Source: Perilla frutescens (Eukaryota; Streptophyta; Magnoliopsida; Lamiales; Lamiaceae). From it: DNA of 64,000 bases. Positions 11,746 to 22,242 of this stretch are shown here, piece by piece. The notes beneath the pieces are model-generated. The model did not search any database, was not told where the DNA came from, and saw only the letters and a program-made list of their open reading frames with translations. Location: positions 45,563,588-45,627,587 of the forward strand of contig BRKX01000018.1 in the NCBI GenBank assembly GCA_026008535.1, in the 5' to 3' direction. Both the position numbers and the translations under genes were made by a program. Numbering within the stretch: position 1 is the first letter of the stretch; each line of letters starts with the position of its first letter.

Positions 11746-12393
11746 TAAAAATTTAGTTGTAATAATATTTTGTTCTTAGAAAGATGATTGGATTGAGTTG
11801 TAGGTGGTGATGTTATGATCATCACTAGTAACAGGGTAATTAATAATCTATTATGATGATAAAAGAATATTTGATGTTATTTTGCGTCATATTGAAGAAT
11901 AGAAGGCGTGTTGAACTCCGACTACAATATGTTTCCATTAGTATATGCCTCTTTTCTAGATTATAAACAAGTTTAGCTAACAAACTTACTTTTTTTATAA
12001 CGTATGTAGTTGCCACTTTTATTTGCTTTCTTGTTGATGATTAGAGAATCGCTAAAGTTATAATATAATTTGTATTTTAGTTGCTTAATTGGTTTATTCC
12101 TCTTGGACTTTGATCAATTGTGCACAGTATATGGATTTAAAATTAAAGGGGCTTGTTGTGACTGGTGATTAATTAATGGCCATTAATATTTAACAAAATA
12201 ATCTTGAAAAATAGTATCAAATTAATTATAGAGCAACAGCAACTATGTCATCTTGACAATTTTTTTCTATTTATATATACTTTCAATTCCCAGTTAATGT
12301 ATAGTTTGGTCAAGTATCATATATAATTCATCAGATTATCAATGTATATAATGATAAAATATTAATATTGAGTAATGGCATTATAATTAACAA

Positions 12394-12773
12394 GGGCAAG
12401 TCTCTTGTACATAAGATGTACATGAGACGGTCAACGCGTGTTGACCCGGTCAATGCTTTAACCAAACAATACGTCAAAATTAGTACTATTCATAATACTG
12501 AAAAGTATCATTTCAAAGGTTAAAAAGTATCATTTGTATCAATAAAAAGTATTGGGCAGAATAAAAAAAATAAAGAAAAAAACTATTAAGATCAGTATCA
12601 ATTGACACACTAAAAAGTATCATTCGAAATTTAAAAAAGTATCAATTGTATCCCTAAAAAGTATTACCAATTTTCACAATTTTTTTGGTCAACGTTTTGA
12701 CCGAGTCAACGCGTGTTGACCCGATCAACACGTTGACCGTCTCATATACATCTTATGCACAGGAAATTTTGCG
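12394..12773. mobile_element. MULE-type MITE nested in the CACTA element
   Basis: The 380-bp element has inverted ends sharing CATAAGATGTA and ATGAGACGGTCAACG. A perfect 9-bp target duplication AATTAACAA lies at 12385-12393 and 12774-12782. The interior repeats AAAAAGTATCA. A second copy lies at 48253-48611. The 9-bp duplication and G-starting end suggest the Mutator superfamily. Confidence 0.88.
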
Positions 12774-14028
12774 AATTAACAAACCAAGCTTATCCATACA
12801 ATTAACAAACATTTGATTGGAAGAAGAGATATGGGAATCGAGAAGGCAGTTGATAGGAAGAAGTGCAAAATGAGAAAGCATACTTAATTAATCCAAATAC
12901 ACAACATGTCAAATTAAAGCATAAAAAAAGGGAAATGAAGAGCTTACCGGCAGCAGGCATGTCTGTTGGCGGCAGCGGCGGCAAACGGCGGTGGCGGCAA
13001 AGGGTAGGGCGCTGAGAGAAAAAGAGAGAGATTGTCAGGGGAGGGGGCTCGGCGGCGTCAGGGGTTAGGGCGGTGGGGGCGGCGAATTCAAATTTGGGGG
13101 AAAATGGGGGAGGAAGGTCTGTTCCCGATTATTAAAAGACTGGGACGGAAACTGTCTGTTGCCCCGTTTGGCGATGGCAGTTTCGTCGCTAATTCCGTCG
13201 CTACGTTCGTCGCCCGTGTTGATGGAATGTGTTCTGTCACCACTTCCGTCGCTATATCCATGTTTTCTTGTAGTGAGTGTTGGAAATTAAACCGATCTGA
13301 AATAAATTTCGGGTCGAATAAAATCCGTCTTTTCGATCAAATCGAACTGGAGCGGAAGCGGTATAAATCAGACAATAGATCGTGATATAAAAATATAATA
13401 TCCATGCGAATTAAATTTATTTAAAACTAAAGAAGAAATAAAGAAAATACATTTTTCTTAAATCTCCTTCGTCTTCTTCGATCAACCTTTGAATCTTGAA
13501 GCTCGTAAAAACCACGATCTTCCGATTCGATCCTCCCTTTCAACGACAGTGAGTGGGCACCGAAATAAATCTATTAAGTTTCTAACTTAATTTTTCTACG
13601 ATTATTTCAACACATGAAATCGTAGAATTGGGCTGTAGTATTGGGAGGATTTTTAATCTGAATTAAAAATGAACGCCGAGAGAAAAAGAATTAAAAATCA
13701 AAACCTTTTTTATTTCTTAAAACATCATTGCCGTTAATGATGTTTAAGCAAGGATTGATAATTGTGAAAATCAATTCTTTGCTTATTTTTCTATATATCA
13801 ATTCACGTCACACGTGAGTGATATATATATACTATTTTTTAACTCTTCTCTCTCATGTGATATAAATAATCAGATTTACGTCAAATCCCAATACATATTA
13901 GTTTCCTATCTTAAACATATTCAGAATCACAAAAGATAAGGAAACAAATTAATAATTATCTCAAATAATTATTAATTCTTACTAATATGTAAATAATATA
14001 AATATCTTATATTTATTTAATTCCTAGT

Positions 14029-15158
14029 TGATACGACCAAATATAACACGGAAGCAAAGAATCGAACAACGCCAACTATGTATGTGATTCAACCCAACAA
14101 TAAACTAAACAATACTGAATTAAGAACCCCAATATACTATACTAAATCAAAGAATTCGAATTCAACAAGAATTAAACACAAAACAATCCAAATAACACGT
14201 AAAACCCTAAATTAAAGACACGAACAGAAACCTATGTAAACGACCTCGGATTGAGCTCAAATTTTAACATAAGGCACAATCTGTAGAGATGCAAAACATA
14301 TCCAAAATTCAGCTCAAAAAAACGTGTAGGTTGGGAGATCGAATGGTGGGAAGTTTCTGACCCGATTTAGGGTTTTTAGACCTAAATCGATGAATCCGAC
14401 TTTCGATCTGAGGTGGGATGATTTTGAGGGTGTTGATGATGATATGGGAGTGTTATGGACGTAGGTGGTGGCTGTGGTGGTGGTGGAAGGATCGGTGATG
14501 AAGAAAAACGAAAAGGATAGCTGAAACTTACCCGAAACGAACCCCGAATCGACGAGAACTCGGAACGCGCCTATGGAGCAACCTTCAATGGCTGTCTAAC
14601 CCAGATACTACAAGATATCACGAACGAGACAATAGATTTCAAGCTTGAAGTCGCCAGAAACAAACTCTACTAAAGAACGATTGATTTTTGAGACAAGTTG
14701 AAAAGCTTTGCGCTGTTTTTTAATTCAAAACGTGTCTGCCCTTTCATAGAAACGAAAATCCCTAAATAAGAAACCTAAGGAACGAAAATTAAAGTGTCTT
14801 GGGCCTAGAATTCGAACTGAGCAAATTAAAACTACTTCTGGGTCCAATATCACTTAAACAGATTGTGATAATTGGGCCTGCTAAATAAATAAATCCACAA
14901 CTGAAATAATAGACTTGAAATAAATAAATTAACTAATTAAATCAGTAAGGAACGACTTTGCCATGGCTTCAATCGAGCTCCTCGATGCTTAAAATAGTCA
15001 CCAACTTGGGTTGTTTGAAATCAGCTCCAACATCCTCCAGCTTCTTCCCGACATAACACTGAAGGTATCCTTGCAGCTTCTTGGCTCTAAGTCTCGTCAC
15101 TGGACCTCTAAGCTGCAACTCGGAATTTGAATGACCAATGCTAGCACCGGGCTCATCA
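14029..15158 (-). repeat. 3' LTR of the CRM-like element, with coding tail
   Basis: Starts TGATGAGCCCGG at 15158 and ends GGTCGTATCA at 14029 on the minus strand. Positions 15157-14969 encode the last 62 residues and the stop of the polyprotein. Confidence 0.95.
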
Positions 15159-18100
15159 TTCCCCCCTTCCTCAAAAGAATTTGACCTCGAATTCGGGTCC
15201 TCCTCATCAAAATCATCTATAGGAAAAGGAGAGAGATCAAAAACATTAAACGTTGGAGAACATTTATACTCACCAGGCAGATCAAGTCGGTAAGCAGTGT
15301 CGTTGACTCGAGCAACTACAGTAAACGGTCCATCTCCACGAGGCATCAGCTTCGACTTTCTCAAGTTAGGAAAACGCTCCAGGCTGAAGTGAACCCAAAC
15401 CTTATCACCGGGTTTGAATAACACTTGCTTACGGTGCATGTTTGCCTTAGCTGCATTTCGAACTCCTTGAAGCTCGATCCTCGTCTTGACCTTTTTATGC
15501 ATCTCTCGAACCTGTTCAGCCCTACGAATACCTTGCAAACTCGAAAGATGATCAATAGGTAAAGGAATAAGATCCGTTGGAGTCAACGGATTGAAACCAT
15601 AAACTACCTCAAAAGGTGACATATGTGTAGAAGAATGCACGACCCTATTATATGCAAACTCAACAAATGGTAAACATTCTTCCCACGATTTCAGATTATT
15701 TTTCACTAATGCACGTAGAAGAGTACCTAACGTCCTATTTACTACCTCAGTCTGACCATCTGTCTGTAGATGACATGCAGTAGAAAATAATAGTTTAGTA
15801 CCCAACTTCCCCCACAAAACTTTCCAAAAATGCCCCAAAAATTTCGAGTCCCTATCAGAAACAATGGTTCTAGGGATGCCATGCAGACGAACTATTTCAC
15901 GAAAGAACAAATTGGCAATATTAACAGCATCATCAGTTTTTCTGCAGGCAATAAAATGAGACATTTTGGAAAACCTATCAACTACCACAAACACAGAATC
16001 TTTGCCAGACTTTGATCGAGGCAAACCCAAAATGAAATCCATAGAGATATCTACCCAAGGAGCAGATGGCGCCGGCAAAGGCGTATAAAGACCAAATGGA
16101 CTCGAAGTGGATTTAGCCTTCCTACATATAATACATCTAGCACAGACTCTTTCAACATCCCGTTTCATGCGAGGCCAATAAAAATGCTCATGCAAAAGAT
16201 CTAACGTCTTATTGACTCCGAAATAACCCATAAGACCCCCTGCATGTGACTCCAAAATAAACAACTCTCGCATAGAACAATCAGGCACACACAATTTTGC
16301 ATCCTTGAACAGAAATCCATCAACAATGTAATATGAATCCACAGCACGAGATTTTCCAACACAAGATGCAAAAATAGGTCCAAAGAATGGATCAGAAGCA
16401 TAAAAACTCCTAACATACTCAAGACCTAGACATTGTGCATGCATAACAGAAATCAAAGCATACCTGCGGGAGAGTGCATCAGCAACCACATTCTCCTCCC
16501 CCTTCTTGTACTTGATCACATAAGGGAACAATTCTATGAACTCCACCCATCGAGCATGGCGTGAGTTCAGGCTCTGTTGTCCCTTCAGATGCTTCAATGA
16601 CTCGTGATCAGTGTGAATCACGAACTCTTTCGGGCGCAGGTAGTGCTGCCAAGTCTCCAAAGACCTCTTCAATGCATACAGCTCCTTGTCATATGTAGAA
16701 TACCTCAGAGCTGCGCCATTCAACTTCTCGCTAAAGTAGGCGACCGGCTTCCTATCCTGCATCAAAATAGCACTAATGCCTATACTAGAGGCATCACACT
16801 CAATCTCGAACATCTTATTAAAATCAGGCAAAACCAAAACAGGAGCATTACACAATTTTGACTTCAGCAAAGTAAAAGCATGCTCTTGGGCCTTGCCCCA
16901 CTCAAACTTTCTATCTTTCTTACTGAGTTCGGTCAACGAGGCGGCTATAGTGGAAAAATCCCGCACAAAACGGCGATAAAATCCAGCCAAATCATGAAAA
17001 GACCGAACATCAGCACAGGTCTTAGGCGTGGGCCATTCCTCAATGGCCTTAACCTTAGATCTGTCAACCTCAACACCTCGACTACTCACAACAAATCCCA
17101 GAAAGACAACCTCATCCATGCAAAAAGTACACTTAGACAGATTAGCATACAACTTAGCAGCACGCAACAACTCAAAAACATGCCTAAGATGTCTAACATG
17201 CTCAGAAACACAAGTACTATAGATAAGGATGTCATCAAAGTAAACGACTACATACTTCCCCATCACGTCTCTCAAGACATGTTTCATGAGACGCATGAAT
17301 GTACTAGGGACGTTGGTAAGCCCAAATGGCATGACAAGCCATTCGTACAATCCATGCTTCGTCTTGAACGCAGTCTTCCATTCATCCCCCTCACTCATTC
17401 TCACTTGAAAATATCCAGAACGTAAATCAATTTTTGAAAAGATAGACGCTCCAGACAACTCATCTAACATATCATCCAAACGGGGATTAGGGAAGCGATA
17501 CTTTACCGTTATCTTATTAATGGCCCGGCAATCCATGCACATGCGCCACTCGTTATTCTTCTTGGGGACGAGTATGACGGGCACTGCACACGGCGACAGG
17601 CTCTCTCTTATCTGCTTCTTCTCCAGCAACTCCTTGACTTGACGATCTATCTCTTTTGTCTCCTCGGGGCTAGTGCGGTAAGCTGGTCGGTTTGGGAGGA
17701 TTGCTCCCGGCTGAAAGTCGATCTGGTGCTCAATTTCACGAATTGGTGGCAGACTACTCGGTATCTCCTCTGGGAATACATCTTTAAATTCATCCATCAG
17801 AGGCTGCAAAACAGGAGGAACAACAATATCAGAAGTATCATTAGCCTTAAAAGTAAGGAGAACGATAGGCATACCAGCTTTATCGGCTTTTTGTACACCT
17901 TTTGCACTGATAAACAAGTTCCGGTGCACGAGCTCAGAACTAGCTGTACAAAAGGCGGCCTTAGTAGGATCCTTGGGGGTGGGCGTGGTTCCCTTGGCGT
18001 TCTGAGTCGCGGCCGCGAGCTGTCCGGGTTTAGTAGACTGCTTGCTCTCGGCCCGTTTCATCTTCTCTTCCTTAAATCTCTGTTGCATCCTCACTTGATC

Positions 18101-19141
18101 TTCATTGACGTCCTTAGGCGTCAATGGCCATAATCTGGTGGTCCGTCCGTCTCGGGTCACCGTATAAGTGTTGGCGTATCCGTCGTGGATCGCCTTCCTG
18201 TCAAACTGCCACGGACAACCAAGCAAAATATGCGACGCCTCCATAGGGATGACGTCATAAAGAACAGTATCAGTAAATCGACCAATGGAGAAAGTAACAC
18301 TTACCTGATATCTAACACGGATTTCTCCTCGGTCAGTCAGCCACTGCAAACGGTACGGCTTGGGGTGCTTTTGTGGAATCAGATTCAACTTTCCCACTGC
18401 GTACTGGCTGATCGCGTTCACGACGCTACCACTATCAATGATGAGTGAGCACGTATTATCTTGGATTTCACAGCGCGCATAGAAGATGTTTTTACGCTGA
18501 TCATTCTGATCCTCCTCTCGAATCAGGCTCAATGCTCGGATCGAAACAAGACTAACGTGGGCTTGCTTCGGCTTCTCATCTTCAACCTCATCCACAGGTG
18601 GACGGTCAAGGGGCTGTTCGGTACCTCCTTCCACTTCTGCTTCATCGAGCTCTTCCTCACTTGCTGACTCCAGCTCATTCTGCTCAGTAAGGAAAAGAAC
18701 TCTGCGGTTCGAACACTGGGCTTGGAAGTGTCCCCATCCTCTGCACTTATGACATTGAACGTCACGTGCTCTCCCTGGAGTACTATTTGAAGACTGACTG
18801 GGCTGCACTGTTCGATTTGGATTGCCTCTGTTCAGTGCAGGCGAATTGTACTCAGGTCTGCGGCTCGGTTGCGGTGCAGACTGCTCAAAGTGGCGAACGA
18901 GCTGGGACTGCTGGTCTTGATGACATGTAGGGGCTGTTCTACGCGTAGAAGACTCGCCTCGACCCCACTGAGTCCGTGCCGGCGTCGACTGTGATGGTCT
19001 CCTGCGGCCATCTCTGAGCTGCCGCTCTACTATTGAGGCATAATGGACCATGGCCTCAATACTGGTGAAGTCCCTCAACTCGACTTCACAGGCGATGTCT
19101 GGATTCATTCCCTCAATGTATCGGTTGATTATGGCAACCAA
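14969..19141 (-). CDS. Gag-Pol polyprotein, zinc knuckle through integrase
   Basis: This 1390-codon frame begins formally at a TTG but is open back to the TGA at 19160-19162, in the same frame as gag, so it is the continuation of one polyprotein. In order: Gag C-terminus with a CX2CX4HX4C zinc knuckle (residues 130-143); aspartic protease with DSG (236-238); reverse transcriptase with Asp572 and YFDD (634-637); RNase H with Asp783, Glu820 and Asp845; integrase with a zinc region and the DDE triad at about Asp1035, Asp1096 and Glu1132. The C-terminal tail has RGPVTRLRAKKLQG (1345-1358), resembling the CR motif of CRM elements. In the integrase zinc site the usual second His of GHFG is Tyr973, and HPQTDGQ reads HLQTDGQ. 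Both fit C-to-T decay. The final 62 residues lie in the 3' LTR. Confidence 0.93.
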   Translation of the reverse strand: MVAIINRYIEGMNPDIACEVELRDFTSIEAMVHYASIVERQLRDGRRRPSQSTPARTQWGRGESSTRRTAPTCHQDQQSQLVRHFEQSAPQPSRRPEYNSPALNRGNPNRTVQPSQSSNSTPGRARDVQCHKCRGWGHFQAQCSNRRVLFLTEQNELESASEEELDEAEVEGGTEQPLDRPPVDEVEDEKPKQAHVSLVSIRALSLIREEDQNDQRKNIFYARCEIQDNTCSLIIDSGSVVNAISQYAVGKLNLIPQKHPKPYRLQWLTDRGEIRVRYQVSVTFSIGRFTDTVLYDVIPMEASHILLGCPWQFDRKAIHDGYANTYTVTRDGRTTRLWPLTPKDVNEDQVRMQQRFKEEKMKRAESKQSTKPGQLAAATQNAKGTTPTPKDPTKAAFCTASSELVHRNLFISAKGVQKADKAGMPIVLLTFKANDTSDIVVPPVLQPLMDEFKDVFPEEIPSSLPPIREIEHQIDFQPGAILPNRPAYRTSPEETKEIDRQVKELLEKKQIRESLSPCAVPVILVPKKNNEWRMCMDCRAINKITVKYRFPNPRLDDMLDELSGASIFSKIDLRSGYFQVRMSEGDEWKTAFKTKHGLYEWLVMPFGLTNVPSTFMRLMKHVLRDVMGKYVVVYFDDILIYSTCVSEHVRHLRHVFELLRAAKLYANLSKCTFCMDEVVFLGFVVSSRGVEVDRSKVKAIEEWPTPKTCADVRSFHDLAGFYRRFVRDFSTIAASLTELSKKDRKFEWGKAQEHAFTLLKSKLCNAPVLVLPDFNKMFEIECDASSIGISAILMQDRKPVAYFSEKLNGAALRYSTYDKELYALKRSLETWQHYLRPKEFVIHTDHESLKHLKGQQSLNSRHARWVEFIELFPYVIKYKKGEENVVADALSRRYALISVMHAQCLGLEYVRSFYASDPFFGPIFASCVGKSRAVDSYYIVDGFLFKDAKLCVPDCSMRELFILESHAGGLMGYFGVNKTLDLLHEHFYWPRMKRDVERVCARCIICRKAKSTSSPFGLYTPLPAPSAPWVDISMDFILGLPRSKSGKDSVFVVVDRFSKMSHFIACRKTDDAVNIANLFFREIVRLHGIPRTIVSDRDSKFLGHFWKVLWGKLGTKLLFSTACHLQTDGQTEVVNRTLGTLLRALVKNNLKSWEECLPFVEFAYNRVVHSSTHMSPFEVVYGFNPLTPTDLIPLPIDHLSSLQGIRRAEQVREMHKKVKTRIELQGVRNAAKANMHRKQVLFKPGDKVWVHFSLERFPNLRKSKLMPRGDGPFTVVARVNDTAYRLDLPGEYKCSPTFNVFDLSPFPIDDFDEEDPNSRSNSFEEGGNDEPGASIGHSNSELQLRGPVTRLRAKKLQGYLQCYVGKKLEDVGADFKQPKLVTILSIEELD
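15159..15171 (-). promoter_or_regulatory. Polypurine tract of the CRM-like element
   Basis: The minus strand reads GAGGAAGGGGGGAA directly before the LTR start TGATGAG. The tract primes plus-strand DNA synthesis. Here it is also coding, giving Glu-Glu-Gly-Gly-Asn in the polyprotein. Confidence 0.88.
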
Positions 19142-19159
19142 TGTCTCTTCTTTCCCAAC

Positions 19160-20017
19160 TCAATTAAGGGCTGTCTCTAGTTCCTTGTGGTACTCCTCTA
19201 TGGAACGTGTACCCTGTCTGATTCGGTTCAATTTCTTCTCAAGGTCACGCTCATAATGTACCGGAATGAAACATCCTCTCATGACGTCCTTCATCTCATG
19301 CCACGAATCAATAGGTGGGTGGCGCTCTCGGCGTCGCCGGTTCTGCTGGAACTCCCACCAGGTGGCTGCATATCCTCTGAACTTTAATGATGCTAACTGG
19401 ACCTTCTTCTGCTCAGGAAAATCATAGCAGTCAAAAATCTTGTCAACCTTTCTCTCCCAGTCAAGATAAAGGTCTGGATCATGTAATCCCTCAAACTCAG
19501 GGATGCTTGTCTTAATGTTATTCAACAGGCTTTCAGGATCCGCACGTCGGGCTGCATGTCGGTGGTAAGGCTGACGTGGTCGGTCACGTCTCTGAAATGG
19601 ATCATACTCATCCTCAAATCCCTCTGTGAAATCACCAAAAGCTTCTGCAGCATCTCGATCATATGGATCGTTAAACTGCACCTGAGGCTGGTGATGTTGA
19701 GCTTGTGGTGCTCTAGCATTTGCTCTAGCTGGCTCGATTACAACAACTTCTGGCTGATGAGCCGCTACTGGTTGTCGGTTTGCTCCTTCTGGCTGGACAG
19801 GTTGGGCTTGAACTGGTGGTGCTGCAGGAATTCGAGCAGCAATAAGCTCGAGATGTGCCATCACCTTGGCCAATGAACTATCCAGCTTATGCTCCAGTGC
19901 TTGATGATGGTACTGGGCATCCCACGGCTGTGGCATTGATGAAGCCGCGTCTGTAGGAGTACTAGGCGATGCGGGTGCCTTATCAGTCATCTTGTTATAT
20001 CCATCTCTGGATTCCAT
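19160..20017 (-). CDS. Gag polyprotein, N-terminal part, cut by a stop
   Basis: The frame has 285 residues, starting at ATG 20017. The first 160 residues are low-complexity, rich in Pro, Gln and Ala. Residues 170-285 hold the retrotransposon gag core, with YLDWERKVDKIFDCYDFPE (184-202) and LKFRGYAATWW (211-221). This capsid-like domain would package the element's RNA. The frame stops at TGA 19160-19162 inside the domain, well before the zinc knuckle, and the next codon continues in the same frame. A gag-pol readthrough stop would be expected after the zinc knuckle, so I read this as a mutation. A C-to-T change of an Arg codon is the simplest origin. Confidence 0.88.
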   Translation of the reverse strand: MESRDGYNKMTDKAPASPSTPTDAASSMPQPWDAQYHHQALEHKLDSSLAKVMAHLELIAARIPAAPPVQAQPVQPEGANRQPVAAHQPEVVVIEPARANARAPQAQHHQPQVQFNDPYDRDAAEAFGDFTEGFEDEYDPFQRRDRPRQPYHRHAARRADPESLLNNIKTSIPEFEGLHDPDLYLDWERKVDKIFDCYDFPEQKKVQLASLKFRGYAATWWEFQQNRRRRERHPPIDSWHEMKDVMRGCFIPVHYERDLEKKLNRIRQGTRSIEEYHKELETALN

Positions 20018-21090
20018 TAGTATCTACAAAACAAATAAAACAAAGAAAACAAAAGAAAACAAAAGAACAGGACCTCACACTTTTTTTTTACTCTCGTGTA
20101 TAGCACTCAAAGTGTATAAACTCTCAATAAAGCTCGAACTCCAGCGACTCACAGTAGAACTCGAATTCCAGTAGTAGAATTGCTACTGACTCCTCCAGCT
20201 CTAGTCAAGAGCTCGAACTTGACTCCCAAAGTACTACGGGGTACACAAAACACCACGAAGTAGGCTATAAAGGGTAAAGGTCGGCTGTAGGGGTGAAAAG
20301 GTAGGAAAATTCAAAGAAACGGCAAAACCGAAAAATGTTCAACAGGCGATTTCACCCTGAAGACGGCTGAATTTGGCCAACCGTACCTATATATCACAGA
20401 AAAGTTGTGAGTTTTGTTCAGCACGTCGAGACGCTTCCGGAATGGTATTATGGGCAAAAATCGGAGTTCTTGAGCAAATTTGGCAGAAAACCGATTTTTG
20501 ACTGCGGAGTGATCGGTGGATGAATTTTTAGTGGATAAGTGTGGGAGGCAAAGGCAAGAATAATGCTGGAATATGGGTCGATGTGTGCTGAATTATAGAG
20601 CTAGATTATACCATGTGTGAATACGAGCTCAACAAAGAAACAAAAATCAAAACCAACTAGGCAACAGATTCCAATCCTACTAGGAAACAAATAAATCAAC
20701 TCCTATAACGCTAGACACAAAATTTTCGACCCTCCCCCTCTTCTCCAGCAAATTATGACTCCCCAACAACACAAGAAACTGCAAAGTGTCGTCCCCAATC
20801 GCTATACGACGAAGAACGGCAAATCGCGACACGACTCAAAGAAAACAAGACAAATACTACCCAAACTCAACAAGACTAATCAAGAACTATCAAGAACTTC
20901 AAGAATGAATCAAGATACTCAAGAAACACGGTGAACACAATAGGGCTCAATCAACTGTTTCTTTTCTTTTTTTTATCGATTTTTTTTTCTTTTCTGTACG
21001 ATATTTTTTTTATATATAATGGGATCGACTACTTTTGCCCCTACTGTGTCACACACAAATTTGGATTGAACCACGACCAACCGAAGTCAA
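20018..21090 (-). other. Untranslated leader of the CRM-like element
   Basis: This segment lies between the primer-binding site and gag and has no long reading frame. It contains A/C-rich runs (20033-20070), copies of CGAACTC/GAGCTCGAA near 20120-20220, and a T-rich segment near 20960-21020. It presumably carries packaging signals. Confidence 0.6.
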
Positions 21091-21091
21091 C

Positions 21092-21106
21092 CTGGCTCTG
21101 ATACCA
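21092..21106 (-). promoter_or_regulatory. Primer-binding site, initiator-Met tRNA
   Basis: The minus strand reads TGGTATCAGAGCCAG, complementary to the 3' end of plant initiator methionine tRNA. It starts 6 bases after the 5' LTR end. It fixes the element's orientation. Confidence 0.93.
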
Positions 21107-21112
21107 AAATTA

Positions 21113-22242
21113 TGATACGACCAAATATAACGCGGAAGAAAAGAATCGAACAATGCCAACTATGTATGTGATTCAACCCAACAATAAACTAAACAATACT
21201 GAATTAAGAACCACAATATACTATACTAAATCAAAGAATTCGAATTCAACAAGAATTAAACACAAATCAATCCAAATAACACGTAAAACCCTAAATTAAA
21301 GACACGAACAGAAACCTATGCAAACGACCTCGGATTGAGCTCAAATTTTAACACAAGGCACAATCAGTAGAGATGCAAAACATATCCAAAATTCAGCTCA
21401 AACAAACGTGTAAGTTGGGAGATCGAATGGTGGGAAGTTTCTGACCCGATTTAGGGTTTTTAGACCTAAATCGATGAATCCGACTTTCGATCTGAGGTGG
21501 GACGATTTTGAGGGTGTTGATGATGATATGGGAGTGTTATGGACGTGGGTGGTGGCTGTGGTGGTGGTGGAAGGATCGGTGATGAAGAAAAATGAGAAGG
21601 ATAGCTGAAACTTACCCGAAACGAACCCCGAATCGACGAGAACTCGGAACGCATCTATGGAGCAACCTTCAATGGCTGTCTAACCCGGATACTACGAGAT
21701 ATCATGAACGAGACAATAGATTTCAAGCTTGAAGTCGCCAGAAACAAACTCTACTAAAGAACGATTGATTTTTTAGACAAGTTGAAAAGCTTTGCGCTGT
21801 TTTTTAATTCAAAATGTGTCTGCCCTTTCATAGAAACGAAAATCCCTAAATAAGAAACCTAAGGAACGAAAATTAAAGTGTCTTGGGCCTAGAATTCGAA
21901 CTGAGCAAATTAAAACTACTTCTGGGTCCAATATCACTTAAAGAGATTGTGATAATTGGGCCTACTAAATAAATAAATCTACAACTGAAATAATAGATTT
22001 GAAATAAATAAATTAACTAATTAAATCAGTAAGGAACGATTTTGCCATGGCTTCAATCGAGCTCCTCGATACTTAAAATAGTCACCAACTTGGGCTGTTT
22101 GAAATCAGCTCCAACATCCTCCAGCTTCTTCCCGACATAACACTGAAGGTATCCTTACAGCTTCTTGGCTCTAAGTCTCGTCACTGGACCTCTAAGCTGC
22201 AACTCAGAATTTGAATGATCAATGCTAGCACCGGGCTCATCA
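21113..22242 (-). repeat. 5' LTR of the CRM-like element
   Basis: 1130 bp, collinear with the 3' LTR. It should hold the promoter. Its copy of the polyprotein tail has no start and carries a C-to-T nonsense change (the KLQG codons read Lys-Leu-stop), as expected for a copy free of coding constraint. Confidence 0.95.

Larger units (their letters stand above)
9393..13275. mobile_element. CACTA (En/Spm) transposon, defective
   Basis: The left end is CACTATAAGAAAA and the inverted right end CACTACAAGAAAA, 12 of 13 bases matching. Both subterminal regions are crowded with copies of GGCGACGGAA and its complement, typical of CACTA elements. The left flank is AGC (9390-9392). On the right, AG follows the end at 13276-13277, and the next host base after removing the copia LTR is C (23378), so the 3-bp duplication AGC is complete. 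It lies in an exon of the ECR1 pseudogene. The interior holds a broken En/Spm-type gene but I see no transposase with catalytic motifs. Confidence 0.92.
14029..22242 (-). mobile_element. CRM-like Ty3/gypsy retrotransposon, structurally complete
   Basis: The order on the minus strand is 5' LTR (22242-21113), primer-binding site, leader, gag, protease, reverse transcriptase, RNase H, integrase, polypurine tract, 3' LTR (15158-14029). A perfect CTAGT target duplication flanks it (14024-14028 and 22243-22247). Both LTRs are exactly 1130 bp, with about 31 substitutions and no indels by eye, or roughly 97% identity; most changes are transitions. The reading frame ends inside the 3' LTR, as described for centromeric (CRM) chromoviruses, and the LTR starts TGATGA. 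One in-frame stop in gag and some altered residues suggest it is no longer autonomous. Confidence 0.93.

Noticed and set aside
16880..17425. 181-codon + strand open frame
   Set aside because: It is antisense to the reverse transcriptase region of the gypsy element.
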